From Ostreiculturibacter nitratireducens (lineage in GTDB: Bacteria; Pseudomonadota; Alphaproteobacteria; Rhodobacterales; Rhodobacteraceae), in assembly GCF_032670585.1 (NCBI RefSeq), contig NZ_JAVQHL010000002.1, positions 992,001 to 1,056,000 of the forward strand: a stretch of 64,000 bases of DNA, read 5' to 3'. The notes beneath the pieces are model-generated. The model saw only the letters and a list, made by a program, of their open reading frames with translations, had not been told where the DNA came from and did not search any database. This document shows, one piece after another, positions 1-7,915 of this stretch (position 1 is its first letter; every line of letters begins with the position of its first letter). The translations under genes were made by a program, and so were the position numbers.

Positions 1-2
1 TC

Positions 3-317
3 CTCATGCGCCCGAAAACGGTGGCTGAATGCTTCACGGCCCTGATGACCGGCGAAGTCGATCTCGCGCATCTCGAGGTGCAGGTCGCGTCCGACGCCAT
101 CGCGAAACTGGGCATCAAGTCCGAAGTGATCGAGAACCCGAACCTCGCATACATCAAGACCCTGCGCGTCTTCGTCCACAAGTCGAACCCGCACAGCAGG
201 GAAATCATCGACACCATCAACTCCGGCCTCGCGATCATGCGCCAGAGCGGCGAGTGGTTCGAAATCGTTTCGGACGGTCTGAGGCAGCAGGCACAGGAGG
301 AGGCAAGGACAAACTGA
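3..317 (+). CDS. Periplasmic solute-binding protein, C-terminal part (5' end outside window)
   Basis: The reading frame is open from the window edge, so this is the last ~104 residues of a longer protein. It aligns well by eye with the C-terminus of the complete gene that follows: both have an ECF/ECFxxL segment, a VDLAHLEVQ / VDVVALEVQ strand, a shared HKSNP motif, then GEWFEIV / GEWYDII before the end. That pattern is the closing lobe of a family 3 (amino-acid type) extracellular solute-binding protein, so a periplasmic ligand-binding role is likely. The two genes are tandem paralogues 129 bp apart. The ligand cannot be told, and whether this copy also carries a LysM domain cannot be seen because its N-terminus is missing. 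Confidence 0.75.
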   Translation, partial: LMRPKTVAECFTALMTGEVDLAHLEVQVASDAIAKLGIKSEVIENPNLAYIKTLRVFVHKSNPHSREIIDTINSGLAIMRQSGEWFEIVSDGLRQQAQEEARTN

Positions 318-446
318 TCGGGACCTGCCGCGCCGCACGGTGCAGGGCACCTCCCGGTCAGGCAATCCCGCGCAAGATCGCTGCGCAAAGAGCGATGCAG
401 GCCAGAAAGGATCCTACGGATAGTCCGCAGAACAGGAGAAAATATC

Positions 447-1550
447 GTGAAAATTCAAGCCACTATTGTTAAACTCGCCGCGACCTGCGCCACTCTCGCC
501 ATCATGGCGACCAGCGCATCGGCTCAGGAAGCCTGTACGACCTACACGGTCAAGGAGGGCGATACGCTCGGCAGCATCGCCAAGGCGGCCTACGGCTCTC
601 TCGACTACCAGATCATCTTCAACGCCAACCGGCAGGTGCTCGGCGCGAACCCGAACGGCCTCGAACCGGGCACCCAACTTGCCCTGCCCTGCGCCGACGG
701 CCGTCTGAGCGCGGACGCGCCGGCGCCGGCGATCAAGGTCGAGGAACAGACGTCGCAGGCATCGAGTGGCAACAGTGTTGGCGCCTACCGGCCGAAGATC
801 AAGTTCGTGTCGGGAGGCGACTGGGCGCCGTTCGCCGAGGAATCACTTTCGGGTGGCGGCATCGTTGTTCGACTGGCGACGACGTCGCTGCACCGTGCCG
901 GCAACGACCGCGAATACTCGGTCAACTGGGTGGACGACTGGGACGCCCACATCACCGCTCTTCTGCCGACCAACGCGTTCGACATCGGCCTGGCCTGGTA
1001 CGTGCCGGACTGCGAAAAGATCGATCTTCTGTCCGAAGGCATGAAGAAGCGCTGCACCGATTTCGATGCGTCCCTGCCGCTTTACGAACCGGTCAGCGGC
1101 TTCTACGCCAAGAAGGGCGGCAAGTTCGCCGACGCCAAGACCTACGAGGACTACAAGGGTGCCCGGATCTGCCGTCCGGAAGGTTACTACACGTTCGACC
1201 TCGAGGTTGAGGGGCTGATCGCGCCGGCGGTCGAAATGGTTATGCCGAAGAAGCGCGAGGAATGCTTCGAGAAGCTCGTCTTCGGGGATGTCGACGTGGT
1301 CGCGCTTGAAGTCCAGTCGGCCGCAGACGTCATCAAGACGCTCAACATCGAAGCCGACGTCGTCGAAAACGTCTACCTCTCCAAGGTGCTGTCGCTGTCG
1401 GCGCTCACGCACAAGTCGAACCCGTTCGGCCGCGAATACATCGCGATGATCAACCGCGGTCTGACCGAGATGCGTGATACCGGCGAGTGGTACGACATCA
1501 TCGCGAGCACGCTTCAAGAGCATAACCAGAAGCTCAGCGCGACGAACTGA
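447..1550 (+). CDS. LysM domain–solute-binding protein fusion, secreted
   Basis: 367 residues. Residues 1–26 are a signal peptide ending ASA|Q. Residues 32–80 form a LysM domain (YTVKEGDTLGSIA, then NANR and L.PGTQL), which in this family binds peptidoglycan glycan chains. From about residue 110 to the end is a family 3 solute-binding-like domain (GGDWAPFAEES, then DIGLAWYVPDCEK, HKSNPFGREY). Cysteines in the binding domain may form disulfides. The start is GTG, preceded by AGGAG at good spacing. No ABC permease or ATPase lies nearby, so the protein may sense or buffer a ligand at the cell wall rather than feed a transporter; that is inference. It is followed by two hairpins, the second a standard terminator. 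Confidence 0.8.
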   Translation: MKIQATIVKLAATCATLAIMATSASAQEACTTYTVKEGDTLGSIAKAAYGSLDYQIIFNANRQVLGANPNGLEPGTQLALPCADGRLSADAPAPAIKVEEQTSQASSGNSVGAYRPKIKFVSGGDWAPFAEESLSGGGIVVRLATTSLHRAGNDREYSVNWVDDWDAHITALLPTNAFDIGLAWYVPDCEKIDLLSEGMKKRCTDFDASLPLYEPVSGFYAKKGGKFADAKTYEDYKGARICRPEGYYTFDLEVEGLIAPAVEMVMPKKREECFEKLVFGDVDVVALEVQSAADVIKTLNIEADVVENVYLSKVLSLSALTHKSNPFGREYIAMINRGLTEMRDTGEWYDIIASTLQEHNQKLSATN

Positions 1551-1557
1551 TCGGGCG

Positions 1558-1581
1558 CCGCGGACCTTTCAAGGTCCGCGG
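1558..1581 (+). repeat. Perfect inverted repeat just after the LysM–binding-protein gene
   Basis: An 11-bp perfect inverted repeat (CCGCGGACCTT and its complement) with only two bases between the arms, starting eight bases after the stop codon. No T-run follows, so it is not a standard intrinsic terminator. It may stabilise the 3' end of the mRNA or act with the terminator downstream. Confidence 0.6.
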
Positions 1582-1631
1582 ATCTCTTCGGGAACCTCCG
1601 GGATAAGGGGATGCGGATCGAAGCGACTAGT

Positions 1632-1664
1632 CCTGCCGGTGCAAGCCGGCAGGGCTTTTTCTTT
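1632..1664 (+). terminator. Intrinsic terminator of the LysM–binding-protein gene
   Basis: Stem CCTGCCGG / CCGGCAGG with a six-base loop, followed by GC and a T-rich tract (TTTTTCTTT). This is a good rho-independent terminator for the rightward transcript. From 1665 to 1912 I see no gene; a short GCCGCG/CGCGGC inverted repeat near 1668–1690 is the only other structure. Confidence 0.85.
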
Positions 1665-1912
1665 CAGGGCCGCGATGACGCCTCGCGGCTTTCTAGGCGA
1701 AAGATGTCGAATTGGATCAAGGTGTTCCGCCCTGCCGGAGGTCTTCAGGATCGAAGCGCCGATAATCCTGACGACCGCGGGTGTGGGGGCAAGCTCGCTT
1801 GCGGCGGTCTTTGGAGGAAGGGCCCCGTGCAGGGCCTGGAAACCCCGGACCGTCTTCGCGCCGAAGCTGCCAAGGGCTCCTCAACCAAGCGTCAGAGGCA
1901 ATGGCGCCTCGG

Positions 1913-3412
1913 TCACAAGACGAGTTCCGAGCGGTCTCCGCCGCCACCTTCCCTGTCTTCGACACGCCTGAAGTTGCCGCGCTGCCCCTCCTTGCTGCTT
2001 GCCGCGAGGAATTCCTCGATCAGCGTCAGAATATCCGACACCGTCTCGACGCGCGGAGAGCGGGCCACGAGGCTCCGCCAAAGGTCGAGTACGCTGGCAT
2101 CGCTGCCGAGCAGCACTTTCTCTGCAGGCGTCGTCTCCTGCTCGACGCAGGAAACGCTATCCCAGGACGTTGGGGCGGGCTCGGCGGGGGGCTCCGCCAT
2201 CGCAACGCTCGCAATCGCTTCGGAAACCATGCGGCTCAGACCGCCGTCTTCAGGAGTGGCATCTTCCGCCTCTCCCGTCTGTTCCGTCCTTATAGGCCCC
2301 CCGCTCGCGGCCTCCATGGGGAGGTCGTCGGCAAGCAGATCTTCATTTTCCGGCGTTTCGCTGGCGGGTTTAGCAGTGGTGATCGGCGTGAGAAGAATGA
2401 GGGGGCCGGTTCCCTGATCGTTCGCTGGCGCAACCTCCTTCAGCATCCTTGAACGCATCGTATCGGCTTCCGTGCGGCTCAGGCGCGTCCGTGAATCGTT
2501 GGATTTCTCCATGGACGCCGCGCTTGGGGCGACCCGTTTCGGCGCGATGCGCAAGGCAGGTGCTGAATCTTCGTTCGCGGCGGGGAGCGTAGCGTCATCC
2601 GGTTGCCTCCGGTTCTGCGCCGGGGAAGCTTCGCCGGTGTTGACCGCGTAGCGCGACAGCATGTCCTTGCGCTGAAGCGCGATGTCATCGGCGATCTCCT
2701 GAAGCGCGGCCAGAAGCTCTGCGCCGCCGCTCGTGTGCCAGAGCGTGCCGGTCTCCCCCTCCGTCGCGGCCTTGATCGCGTCGGTGGCCGAGAACATCAC
2801 GATCTTGCGGAAATATCCCGACGCTTCCCGGTTCAGCCGTTGCGCCACCCGTTCGCGGTCCGAAGGGCTGAGCTTGTCGGACCGGGTGGCCAAAAGCACG
2901 CCATTGGCCCGAACGCGTTCGGGCAGCGATTCCCACGCGCTCCGCTCCGACTGCCGCCAGGCCTGCGTCGAATGGGTGCACCACAGGATCGCGTTGGCGT
3001 ATCCAACGGCGATTTCCCAGATTCGCCTGGGGATGTTCGGGTCCGAAATGCCCGGCGTGTCGATCAGATCGACCATTTCGAGGATCCGGCCGCGGCAGAA
3101 CAGTCGGATGTAGCGGACGCCCTGGACCGGCACGGAGTGAATGTCGTCGAACGCAAGGTCGTGCCGGCGCCCCAGACTGTCGACATAGTATGCCGAGGGC
3201 TCGCCGTGGCTGAGCCAAACGGGCGGCAATTGGGTTGCCGTCACGCGGGTCGGAAGCACGTCCTCGCCGACGAGGAAGTTGATCAGCGTCGATTTGCCAG
3301 CGCTGAACTCACCCATCAGCGCGATGCAGGGTTTCCGGTTCGCCCAGTCTTCCAGACGCGACAGTTGCGCGGCGGTCACGGTGCGCTGATCGGTCTGCAT
3401 CCCCTTGGTCAT
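1913..3412 (-). CDS. Dynamin-like large GTPase with long disordered tail
   Basis: About 499 residues. The GTPase elements are in order: P-loop GEFSAGKS at 34–41, switch threonine region PTRVTATQLPP at 54–64, DTPG at 118–121, TRSDK (base-recognition, in place of NKxD) at 176–180, and FSAT near 208–210. This matches bacterial dynamin-like or GTPase-associated families. After about residue 245 the sequence becomes acidic, proline- and alanine-rich and looks disordered, with only a short helical segment at the end. No membrane helix or classic dynamin stalk is visible. A GTG lies six bases upstream, but AGGAAG is spaced properly only for the ATG at 3412, so I use that start. It stands alone, convergent with the binding-protein gene. 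Membrane remodelling or division is a family guess. Confidence 0.75.
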   Translation of the reverse strand: MTKGMQTDQRTVTAAQLSRLEDWANRKPCIALMGEFSAGKSTLINFLVGEDVLPTRVTATQLPPVWLSHGEPSAYYVDSLGRRHDLAFDDIHSVPVQGVRYIRLFCRGRILEMVDLIDTPGISDPNIPRRIWEIAVGYANAILWCTHSTQAWRQSERSAWESLPERVRANGVLLATRSDKLSPSDRERVAQRLNREASGYFRKIVMFSATDAIKAATEGETGTLWHTSGGAELLAALQEIADDIALQRKDMLSRYAVNTGEASPAQNRRQPDDATLPAANEDSAPALRIAPKRVAPSAASMEKSNDSRTRLSRTEADTMRSRMLKEVAPANDQGTGPLILLTPITTAKPASETPENEDLLADDLPMEAASGGPIRTEQTGEAEDATPEDGGLSRMVSEAIASVAMAEPPAEPAPTSWDSVSCVEQETTPAEKVLLGSDASVLDLWRSLVARSPRVETVSDILTLIEEFLAASSKEGQRGNFRRVEDREGGGGDRSELVL

Positions 3413-3842
3413 GTCCACTTCCTGCCCCGTCTTCGATGTTCACGTGCCCATCGGAATTCTTCCGTCGGGCGAATTCGTTTGGTTCACGTTCGGGACTTAA
3501 GGAAAGACTCGCATGGGCGTGCGGCAGCGCCCGGAGACTTCGCGTGCCCCGACTTGAGTGTTTAGATCGATGGATTGCGCGCCCATCCGCCTCGGACGCG
3601 ATGCTGAATTTGGCTGTTTTCCATGCCACAGCTAGAAATTGAATGTGGCAAGAAGGTGGTTCAAATAGGCCCCTGTGTCATTGATTTCACGGCAAAATCA
3701 GTGCGGCTGCCGGAGCGGTTTCCGGCTTTGCACGGTGCCGTCCATTCTTCCCGGTTCCGGGTTGGTGGCCTCTGCCGCTTGGCGCGCGTTTCTGCGATGC
3801 GGTAGCGGCCCGAAAGGGTCCACAAGCCTCAGGATCGCAGGC
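3413..3842. other. Intergenic region, no gene recognised
   Basis: About 430 bp between the starts and ends of two leftward units. I checked for tRNA-like or small RNA features and found none convincing; open frames here lack ribosome-binding sites and family resemblance. It is somewhat less G/C-rich around 3600–3700 than the flanking genes and must hold the promoter of the dynamin-like GTPase gene, but I could not point to clear −35/−10 boxes. Confidence 0.4.
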
Positions 3843-4295
3843 TCAGCCGCGCCTCCGGCGCCGCTGGCTAAGGGTCATGCCAGCAAGGATAAGGACCACT
3901 CCAGCCGCCTTGGGCCAGAGGCCATCAGCCCGCCCCAACACGAGATCCAGCACCACACCGGAGATCATCTGTCCGGCGATCACGAGAATCGCCGTCATCG
4001 TCGCGCCGATTCGGGCGATGAGCCAGCTGCCGGAGGCCACGAAGACCACGCCGAGCGTTCCGCCAAGCCACGCGGTGGTTGGCGCATCGGGCAGGCCGCC
4101 GGCCGGCATCAGCCCACCGAAGATGAGAGCCCAGGCGGAAAGGAACGCGAAACCGACGATGTGGTTCCAGAACGAGGCCCGCAGAGGCGATGTGGAAAGG
4201 CTCAGGCGGCCGTTCAGCGATCGGCTCGTTCCGACGAGCGCTCCGGCGGCGAGAGCGAGGAGGGATGCGAGGGCCAGCGGGCTCGTCATCTTCAT
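3843..4295 (-). CDS. DMT-family membrane protein, YdcZ/DUF606 type (second of pair)
   Basis: 150 residues with about five hydrophobic segments (LALASLLALAAGALVG, the IVGFAFLSAWALIF stretch, LGVVFVASGSWL, AILVIAGQMISGVVLDLVL and AAGVVLILAGMTLS), ending in a run of arginines. The FWNHIVGF and GQMISGVVLD signatures are typical of the DUF606/YdcZ half-size drug/metabolite transporter proteins, which usually occur as two adjacent homologous genes that probably form a heterodimer. Its ATG overlaps the stop of the upstream partner by four bases (ATGA), so the pair is translationally coupled. The substrate is unknown. Confidence 0.75.
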   Translation of the reverse strand: MKMTSPLALASLLALAAGALVGTSRSLNGRLSLSTSPLRASFWNHIVGFAFLSAWALIFGGLMPAGGLPDAPTTAWLGGTLGVVFVASGSWLIARIGATMTAILVIAGQMISGVVLDLVLGRADGLWPKAAGVVLILAGMTLSQRRRRRG

Positions 4296-4750
4296 CTTCC
4301 GCCCGCGAAGATGATGAGGAAGCTCCCCCCGAGGATCATCAGAATGGCGCCCCAGTCGGCAAGCTCGATCCGGCGCCGGGGCAGGCCGAACAGGCCGAAA
4401 CGGTCGGCCAGCAAGCTGTATCCCGCTTGCCCTACAAGCCCCAGCGCGAGCGTTCCCGAAAGTGCGAGGATGCCGTTCACAGTCGTGGATGTGAGCATGA
4501 CGGTGACCGCTCCGGACAGTCCGCCGAGATAGGCCCAGGCGGGGGCAACCGGCAGAGGTGCGGGCCGCACCCGTCGCCCGACCCGGAGAATGCCGAGAAA
4601 GACGAGCGCGGCGATCGTTCCCGTTCCATGCGCCATCCAGGATGCCAGGAGCGCCGTGCCGGATGCCGCCCACTGCCCGTTGAAGAGAACCATGAGGGTC
4701 AGAAGGCCGCCGGATGCGAAGGCCGCGACGAAGGGAAGGCTTTGTCTCAT
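4292..4750 (-). CDS. DMT-family membrane protein, YdcZ/DUF606 type (first of pair)
   Basis: 152 residues with about five transmembrane segments, homologous in layout to the gene it overlaps downstream. Marker segments are MVLFNGQWA near the N-terminus, SWMAHGTGTIAALVF, GALxxLTSTTVNGILALSG-like, and GQAGYSLLADRFG followed by a final helix ending ILGGSFLIIFAGGR. The open frame extends upstream, but MRQSLPF at 4750 gives a normal first helix, so I choose that start. Together the two genes likely form a small two-component integral membrane exporter of the YdcZ group; the substrate cannot be inferred. It is divergent from rpsD. Confidence 0.75.
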   Translation of the reverse strand: MRQSLPFVAAFASGGLLTLMVLFNGQWAASGTALLASWMAHGTGTIAALVFLGILRVGRRVRPAPLPVAPAWAYLGGLSGAVTVMLTSTTVNGILALSGTLALGLVGQAGYSLLADRFGLFGLPRRRIELADWGAILMILGGSFLIIFAGGR

Positions 4751-4821
4751 GGGCTGCGCCCCGCTGCACCGGTAAATTGAGCCACAAGGCGGACAATCCG
4801 GCAAGCACCGGGCTGCAGGGC

Positions 4822-4849
4822 TTGACACCCCGGGTGCCACACATATAAG
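4822..4849 (+). promoter_or_regulatory. Sigma-70-type promoter of rpsD
   Basis: TTGACA at 4822–4827 and TATAAG at 4844–4849, separated by 16 bp. This is the best housekeeping promoter in the window and faces rpsD. The predicted start of transcription near 4856 leaves a leader of about 134 nt. Confidence 0.75.
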
Positions 4850-4855
4850 TCCGCC

Positions 4856-4989
4856 GTCCCGGTTCCGAGCGAGCCGGGCAATTCATTGGTGTTGGTGGCC
4901 CCCGCAAGGGGATCCCTGTCGCCCCGAAAGGGGAAAGGACAACGCCCTTCGCAGCCGCGCTCGCAAAGCGCATCAGAAGGAGATCAGCG
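4856..4989 (+). promoter_or_regulatory. Structured leader of rpsD with two GNRA-capped hairpins
   Basis: The leader contains CCCC-GCAA-GGGG at 4900–4911 and CCCC-GAAA-GGGG at 4922–4933, two short hairpins closed by GNRA-type tetraloops only ten bases apart, then the AGAAGGAG ribosome-binding region before the GTG start. S4 is a known autoregulator in other bacteria, so a role in S4 binding is plausible, but this architecture is not one I recognise as a described S4 leader. Confidence 0.4.
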
Positions 4990-5613
4990 GTGACCAAACG
5001 CACCTCTGCCAAGTACAAGATCGACCGCCGGATGGGCGAGAACATCTGGGGCCGTCCGAAATCCCCGGTCAACAAGCGTGAATACGGCCCCGGCCAGCAC
5101 GGCCAGCGCCGCAAGGCCAAGCTTTCCGACTTCGGCACGCAGCTGCGCGCCAAGCAGAAGCTGAAGGGCTACTACGGCGACCTGACCGAGAAGCAGTTCA
5201 AGCGGATCTACAACGAAGCCGCGCGCGTCAAGGGCGACACCGGCGAGAACCTGATCGGCCTCCTGGAGCGCCGTCTGGACGCCGTCGTCTACCGCGCCAA
5301 GTTCGTGCCGACCGTCTTTGCCGCGCGCCAGTTCGTGAACCACGGCCACGTCAAGGTGAACGGCGTCCGCGTCAACATCCCGTCCTACCGCGTGAAGGAA
5401 GGCGATGTGATCGAGGTCCGCGACAAGTCCCGTCAGCTCGCTCTCGTGCTGGAGGCCGTCGGCCTCGCCGAGCGTGACGTTCCCGACTACATCGAGGCCG
5501 ATCATTCCAAGATGACCGCGAAGTTCGTGCGGACCCCGTCGCTGGGCGACGTGCCGTACCCGGTCATGATGGAACCGAACCTCGTCGTCGAATACTACGC
5601 GAAGAACGGCTGA
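4990..5613 (+). CDS. rpsD: 30S ribosomal protein S4
   Basis: 207 residues, normal for S4. The N-terminal S4 region (KYKIDRRMGENIWG, then GPGQHGQRRKAKLSDFG) is followed by the S4 RNA-binding domain at about 95–160 (LLERRLDAVVYRAKFVPT, VNHGHVKVNGVRVNIPS). S4 binds the 5' domain of 16S rRNA early in 30S assembly and is a translational fidelity and autoregulatory protein. The N-terminus lacks the zinc-binding cysteines of the C+ type. The start is GTG with AGAAGGAG upstream. It is a single-gene unit with its own promoter and terminator, as is common in alphaproteobacteria where rpsD is outside the alpha operon. Confidence 0.98.
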   Translation: MTKRTSAKYKIDRRMGENIWGRPKSPVNKREYGPGQHGQRRKAKLSDFGTQLRAKQKLKGYYGDLTEKQFKRIYNEAARVKGDTGENLIGLLERRLDAVVYRAKFVPTVFAARQFVNHGHVKVNGVRVNIPSYRVKEGDVIEVRDKSRQLALVLEAVGLAERDVPDYIEADHSKMTAKFVRTPSLGDVPYPVMMEPNLVVEYYAKNG

Positions 5614-5635
5614 TAATCGGCCACATCCCGAAACG

Positions 5636-5665
5636 AAGGCCGCGCCGTTCCGGCGCGGCCTTTTT
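5636..5665 (+). terminator. Intrinsic terminator of rpsD
   Basis: Stem GGCCGCGCCG / CGGCGCGGCC with a three-base loop, followed by five T residues and a T-rich stretch. It sits 20 bases after the rpsD stop. The remaining 245 bp to hisC hold no gene I can support. Confidence 0.9.
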
Positions 5666-5909
5666 CATTTTCGGGATATGGCCGCAAAGGCAGCCCGGGC
5701 GCCTCGTTCCCGGTCATTCTGCGAAGCGAGTCGCGCTTTTGGCGTGACAAGGGGTGGGACTCGACGGCATCGCCCCCAAACGCTGTGCAACTCTGGCAGT
5801 TCCGCAACGCATTGGCATCAGAACGCTCCGCTGCTGCCGCGGCGGCAACATCATGCTGGCAATGCCCCCCAGCGGCGGCTAAGAAGCGCCGAATTCCGGA
5901 GTCACTGCC

Positions 5910-6998
5910 ATGACCAATCAAATTCGCCCCCAGCCGGGAATCATGGACATCGCCCTGTACGAGGGCGGGGCGGCCCATGTGGCGGGCGTGTCCGACGCCA
6001 TCAAGCTGTCGTCGAACGAAAATCCCTTCGGCCCGTCGGACAAGGCGCGCGAGGCATATGCCCGCGCCGTGCACAAGCTGCACCGCTACCCTTCGACCGA
6101 TCATGCCGCGCTCCGGCGCGCGATCGGAGAGGTTCACGGGCTCGATCCCGCGCAGATCATCTGCGGCGTCGGTTCGGACGAGATCATCGGGCTTCTCTGC
6201 AACGCCTACGCCGGGCGGGGCGACGAGGTGCTGTTCACGGAACACGGCTTCCTGATGTACCGCATCTACGCCCAGGCAGCCGGGGCGACGCCCGTTTCGG
6301 TCGCGGAACGCGACAGGACGACGGATGTCGACGCGCTCCTCGCGGCGTGTTCGAAGCGGACGAAACTCGTCTTCATCGCCAACCCGAACAACCCCACCGG
6401 CACCATGATCGGCCTGCCCGAAATCCGCAGGCTGGCCGACGGGCTTCCGCCGCAGGCGATCCTCGTGCTTGACGGTGCCTACGCCGAATACGTCGAAGGC
6501 TACGACGGCGGCGCGAAGCTCGCGACAGAGCGGGGCAACGTCTTCATGACGCGAACGTTCTCGAAGATCTACGGCCTCGGCGGGCTCCGGATCGGCTGGG
6601 GCTATGGGCCGAAGCCCATCGTGGACGTGCTGAACCGCGTGCGCGGCCCTTTCAACCTTTCGACATCGCAACTCGAAACGGCAGAGGCCGCCGTGCGCGA
6701 CCAGGAACATGTCCAGCGCTGCCGTGAGGAAAACGCGCGGATGCGCGCCTGGCTCGCCGAGGCGCTGGCCGAGCATGGCGTGCCGTCGGACACGTCGACC
6801 GCGAACTTCATTCTCGCACGTTTTGCCGATGAGGCCGAAGCGCAGGCCTGTGACGCCTACCTTCAATCGCAGGGGCTGATCGTGCGACGGGTTGCGGGCT
6901 ACGGCCTGCCCCAGTGTCTGCGGATCACGGTTGGGGACGAAGCCTCCTGCCGCCGCGTCGCGCATGCCGTGGGGCAGTTCAAGGGCCAGACGCGATGA
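5910..6998 (+). CDS. hisC: Histidinol-phosphate / aromatic aminotransferase
   Basis: 362 residues, a fold-type I PLP aminotransferase of the HisC family. Visible landmarks are SSNENPFGPS at 34–43, the NPNNPTGT substrate/PLP region at 158–165, DGAYAEY at 188–194, and the PLP lysine K219 in TFSKIYGLGGLRIGW. HisC converts imidazole-acetol phosphate and glutamate to histidinol phosphate; in many bacteria the same enzyme also transaminates phenylpyruvate-type keto acids. Its stop overlaps the tyrC start (ATGA), and pairing with a tyrosine-pathway dehydrogenase supports an aromatic role here as well. An ATG start with GGAG upstream is chosen. Confidence 0.93.
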   Translation: MTNQIRPQPGIMDIALYEGGAAHVAGVSDAIKLSSNENPFGPSDKAREAYARAVHKLHRYPSTDHAALRRAIGEVHGLDPAQIICGVGSDEIIGLLCNAYAGRGDEVLFTEHGFLMYRIYAQAAGATPVSVAERDRTTDVDALLAACSKRTKLVFIANPNNPTGTMIGLPEIRRLADGLPPQAILVLDGAYAEYVEGYDGGAKLATERGNVFMTRTFSKIYGLGGLRIGWGYGPKPIVDVLNRVRGPFNLSTSQLETAEAAVRDQEHVQRCREENARMRAWLAEALAEHGVPSDTSTANFILARFADEAEAQACDAYLQSQGLIVRRVAGYGLPQCLRITVGDEASCRRVAHAVGQFKGQTR

Positions 6999-7915
6999 GC
7001 GTCGTATACGAACGCGTGGCCCTGATCGGTCTGGGGCTCATTGCCTCGTCGATGGCGCATGCGATGAAGCAGTGGGGTCTCGCGGGCTCGATCGCGGGCC
7101 ACGCGAAGACCGAGGAGACGCGCAAGACCGCGCTCGAGATCGGTTTCTGCGACGAGGTATTCGCGACCGCCGCCGAAGCCGCGAAGGATGCCGACCTTGT
7201 TGTGCTGGCGGTTCCCGTGGGTGCCATGGGCGCCGTCGCGGCCGAAATCAGCCCGCACCTGAAGCCGGGCGCGACGGTGACGGACGTGGGATCCGTGAAA
7301 CAGGCCGTCGTCGAAGCGGTTGCGCCGCACATCCCGGAAGGCGTGCACTTCATCCCCGGCCACCCCCTTGCGGGGACCGAGCATTCCGGGCCCCGGTCTG
7401 GGTTCGCGACGCTCTTCCAGAACCGTTGGTGCCTTCTCGTGCCGACCGACGGCGTTCCCGCCGAGGCCACCGCGCGGCTGCGGGCGCTTTGGGAAGGAAT
7501 GGGCGCCAATGTGGACGAGATGGACGCCTCGCACCACGACCTGGTACTGGCCGTCACCAGCCACACGCCGCATCTCATCGCCTACACGATGGTCGGCGTG
7601 GCGGACCACCTGCGCCGCGTGACGGAAAGCGAGATCATCAAGTATTCCGCCGCCGGTTTCCGCGACTTCACGCGGATCGCGGCCTCCGACCCCACGATGT
7701 GGCGGGACGTGTTCCTCACGAACAAGGAAGCGACGCTCGATATCCTCGGGCGGTTCACGGAGGAGCTTTTCATGCTCCAGCGTGCGATCCGGATGGGCGA
7801 CGGCGATTTCCTCTTCGATTACTTCACCCGCACGCGCGCGATCCGGCGTGGCATCATCGAGGCGGGGCAGGATACGGCGGCCCCGGACTTCGGCCGCGTG
7901 AAGGCGGCCAAATGA
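6995..7915 (+). CDS. tyrC: Prephenate / cyclohexadienyl (arogenate) dehydrogenase
   Basis: 306 residues. The N-terminal Rossmann domain starts with ALIGLGLIASS at 9–19, and the fingerprint VGSVKQAV, then HFIPGHPLAGTEHSGP and the SHTPHLIAY helix are diagnostic of the TyrA/TyrC family. It oxidatively decarboxylates prephenate or arogenate in tyrosine synthesis. No chorismate mutase or ACT domain is attached, so it is the monofunctional type. The start overlaps the hisC stop and its own stop overlaps the next start, so three genes are likely one transcript. Whether NAD or NADP is used cannot be decided with confidence from the sequence alone. Confidence 0.93.
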   Translation: MSVVYERVALIGLGLIASSMAHAMKQWGLAGSIAGHAKTEETRKTALEIGFCDEVFATAAEAAKDADLVVLAVPVGAMGAVAAEISPHLKPGATVTDVGSVKQAVVEAVAPHIPEGVHFIPGHPLAGTEHSGPRSGFATLFQNRWCLLVPTDGVPAEATARLRALWEGMGANVDEMDASHHDLVLAVTSHTPHLIAYTMVGVADHLRRVTESEIIKYSAAGFRDFTRIAASDPTMWRDVFLTNKEATLDILGRFTEELFMLQRAIRMGDGDFLFDYFTRTRAIRRGIIEAGQDTAAPDFGRVKAAK

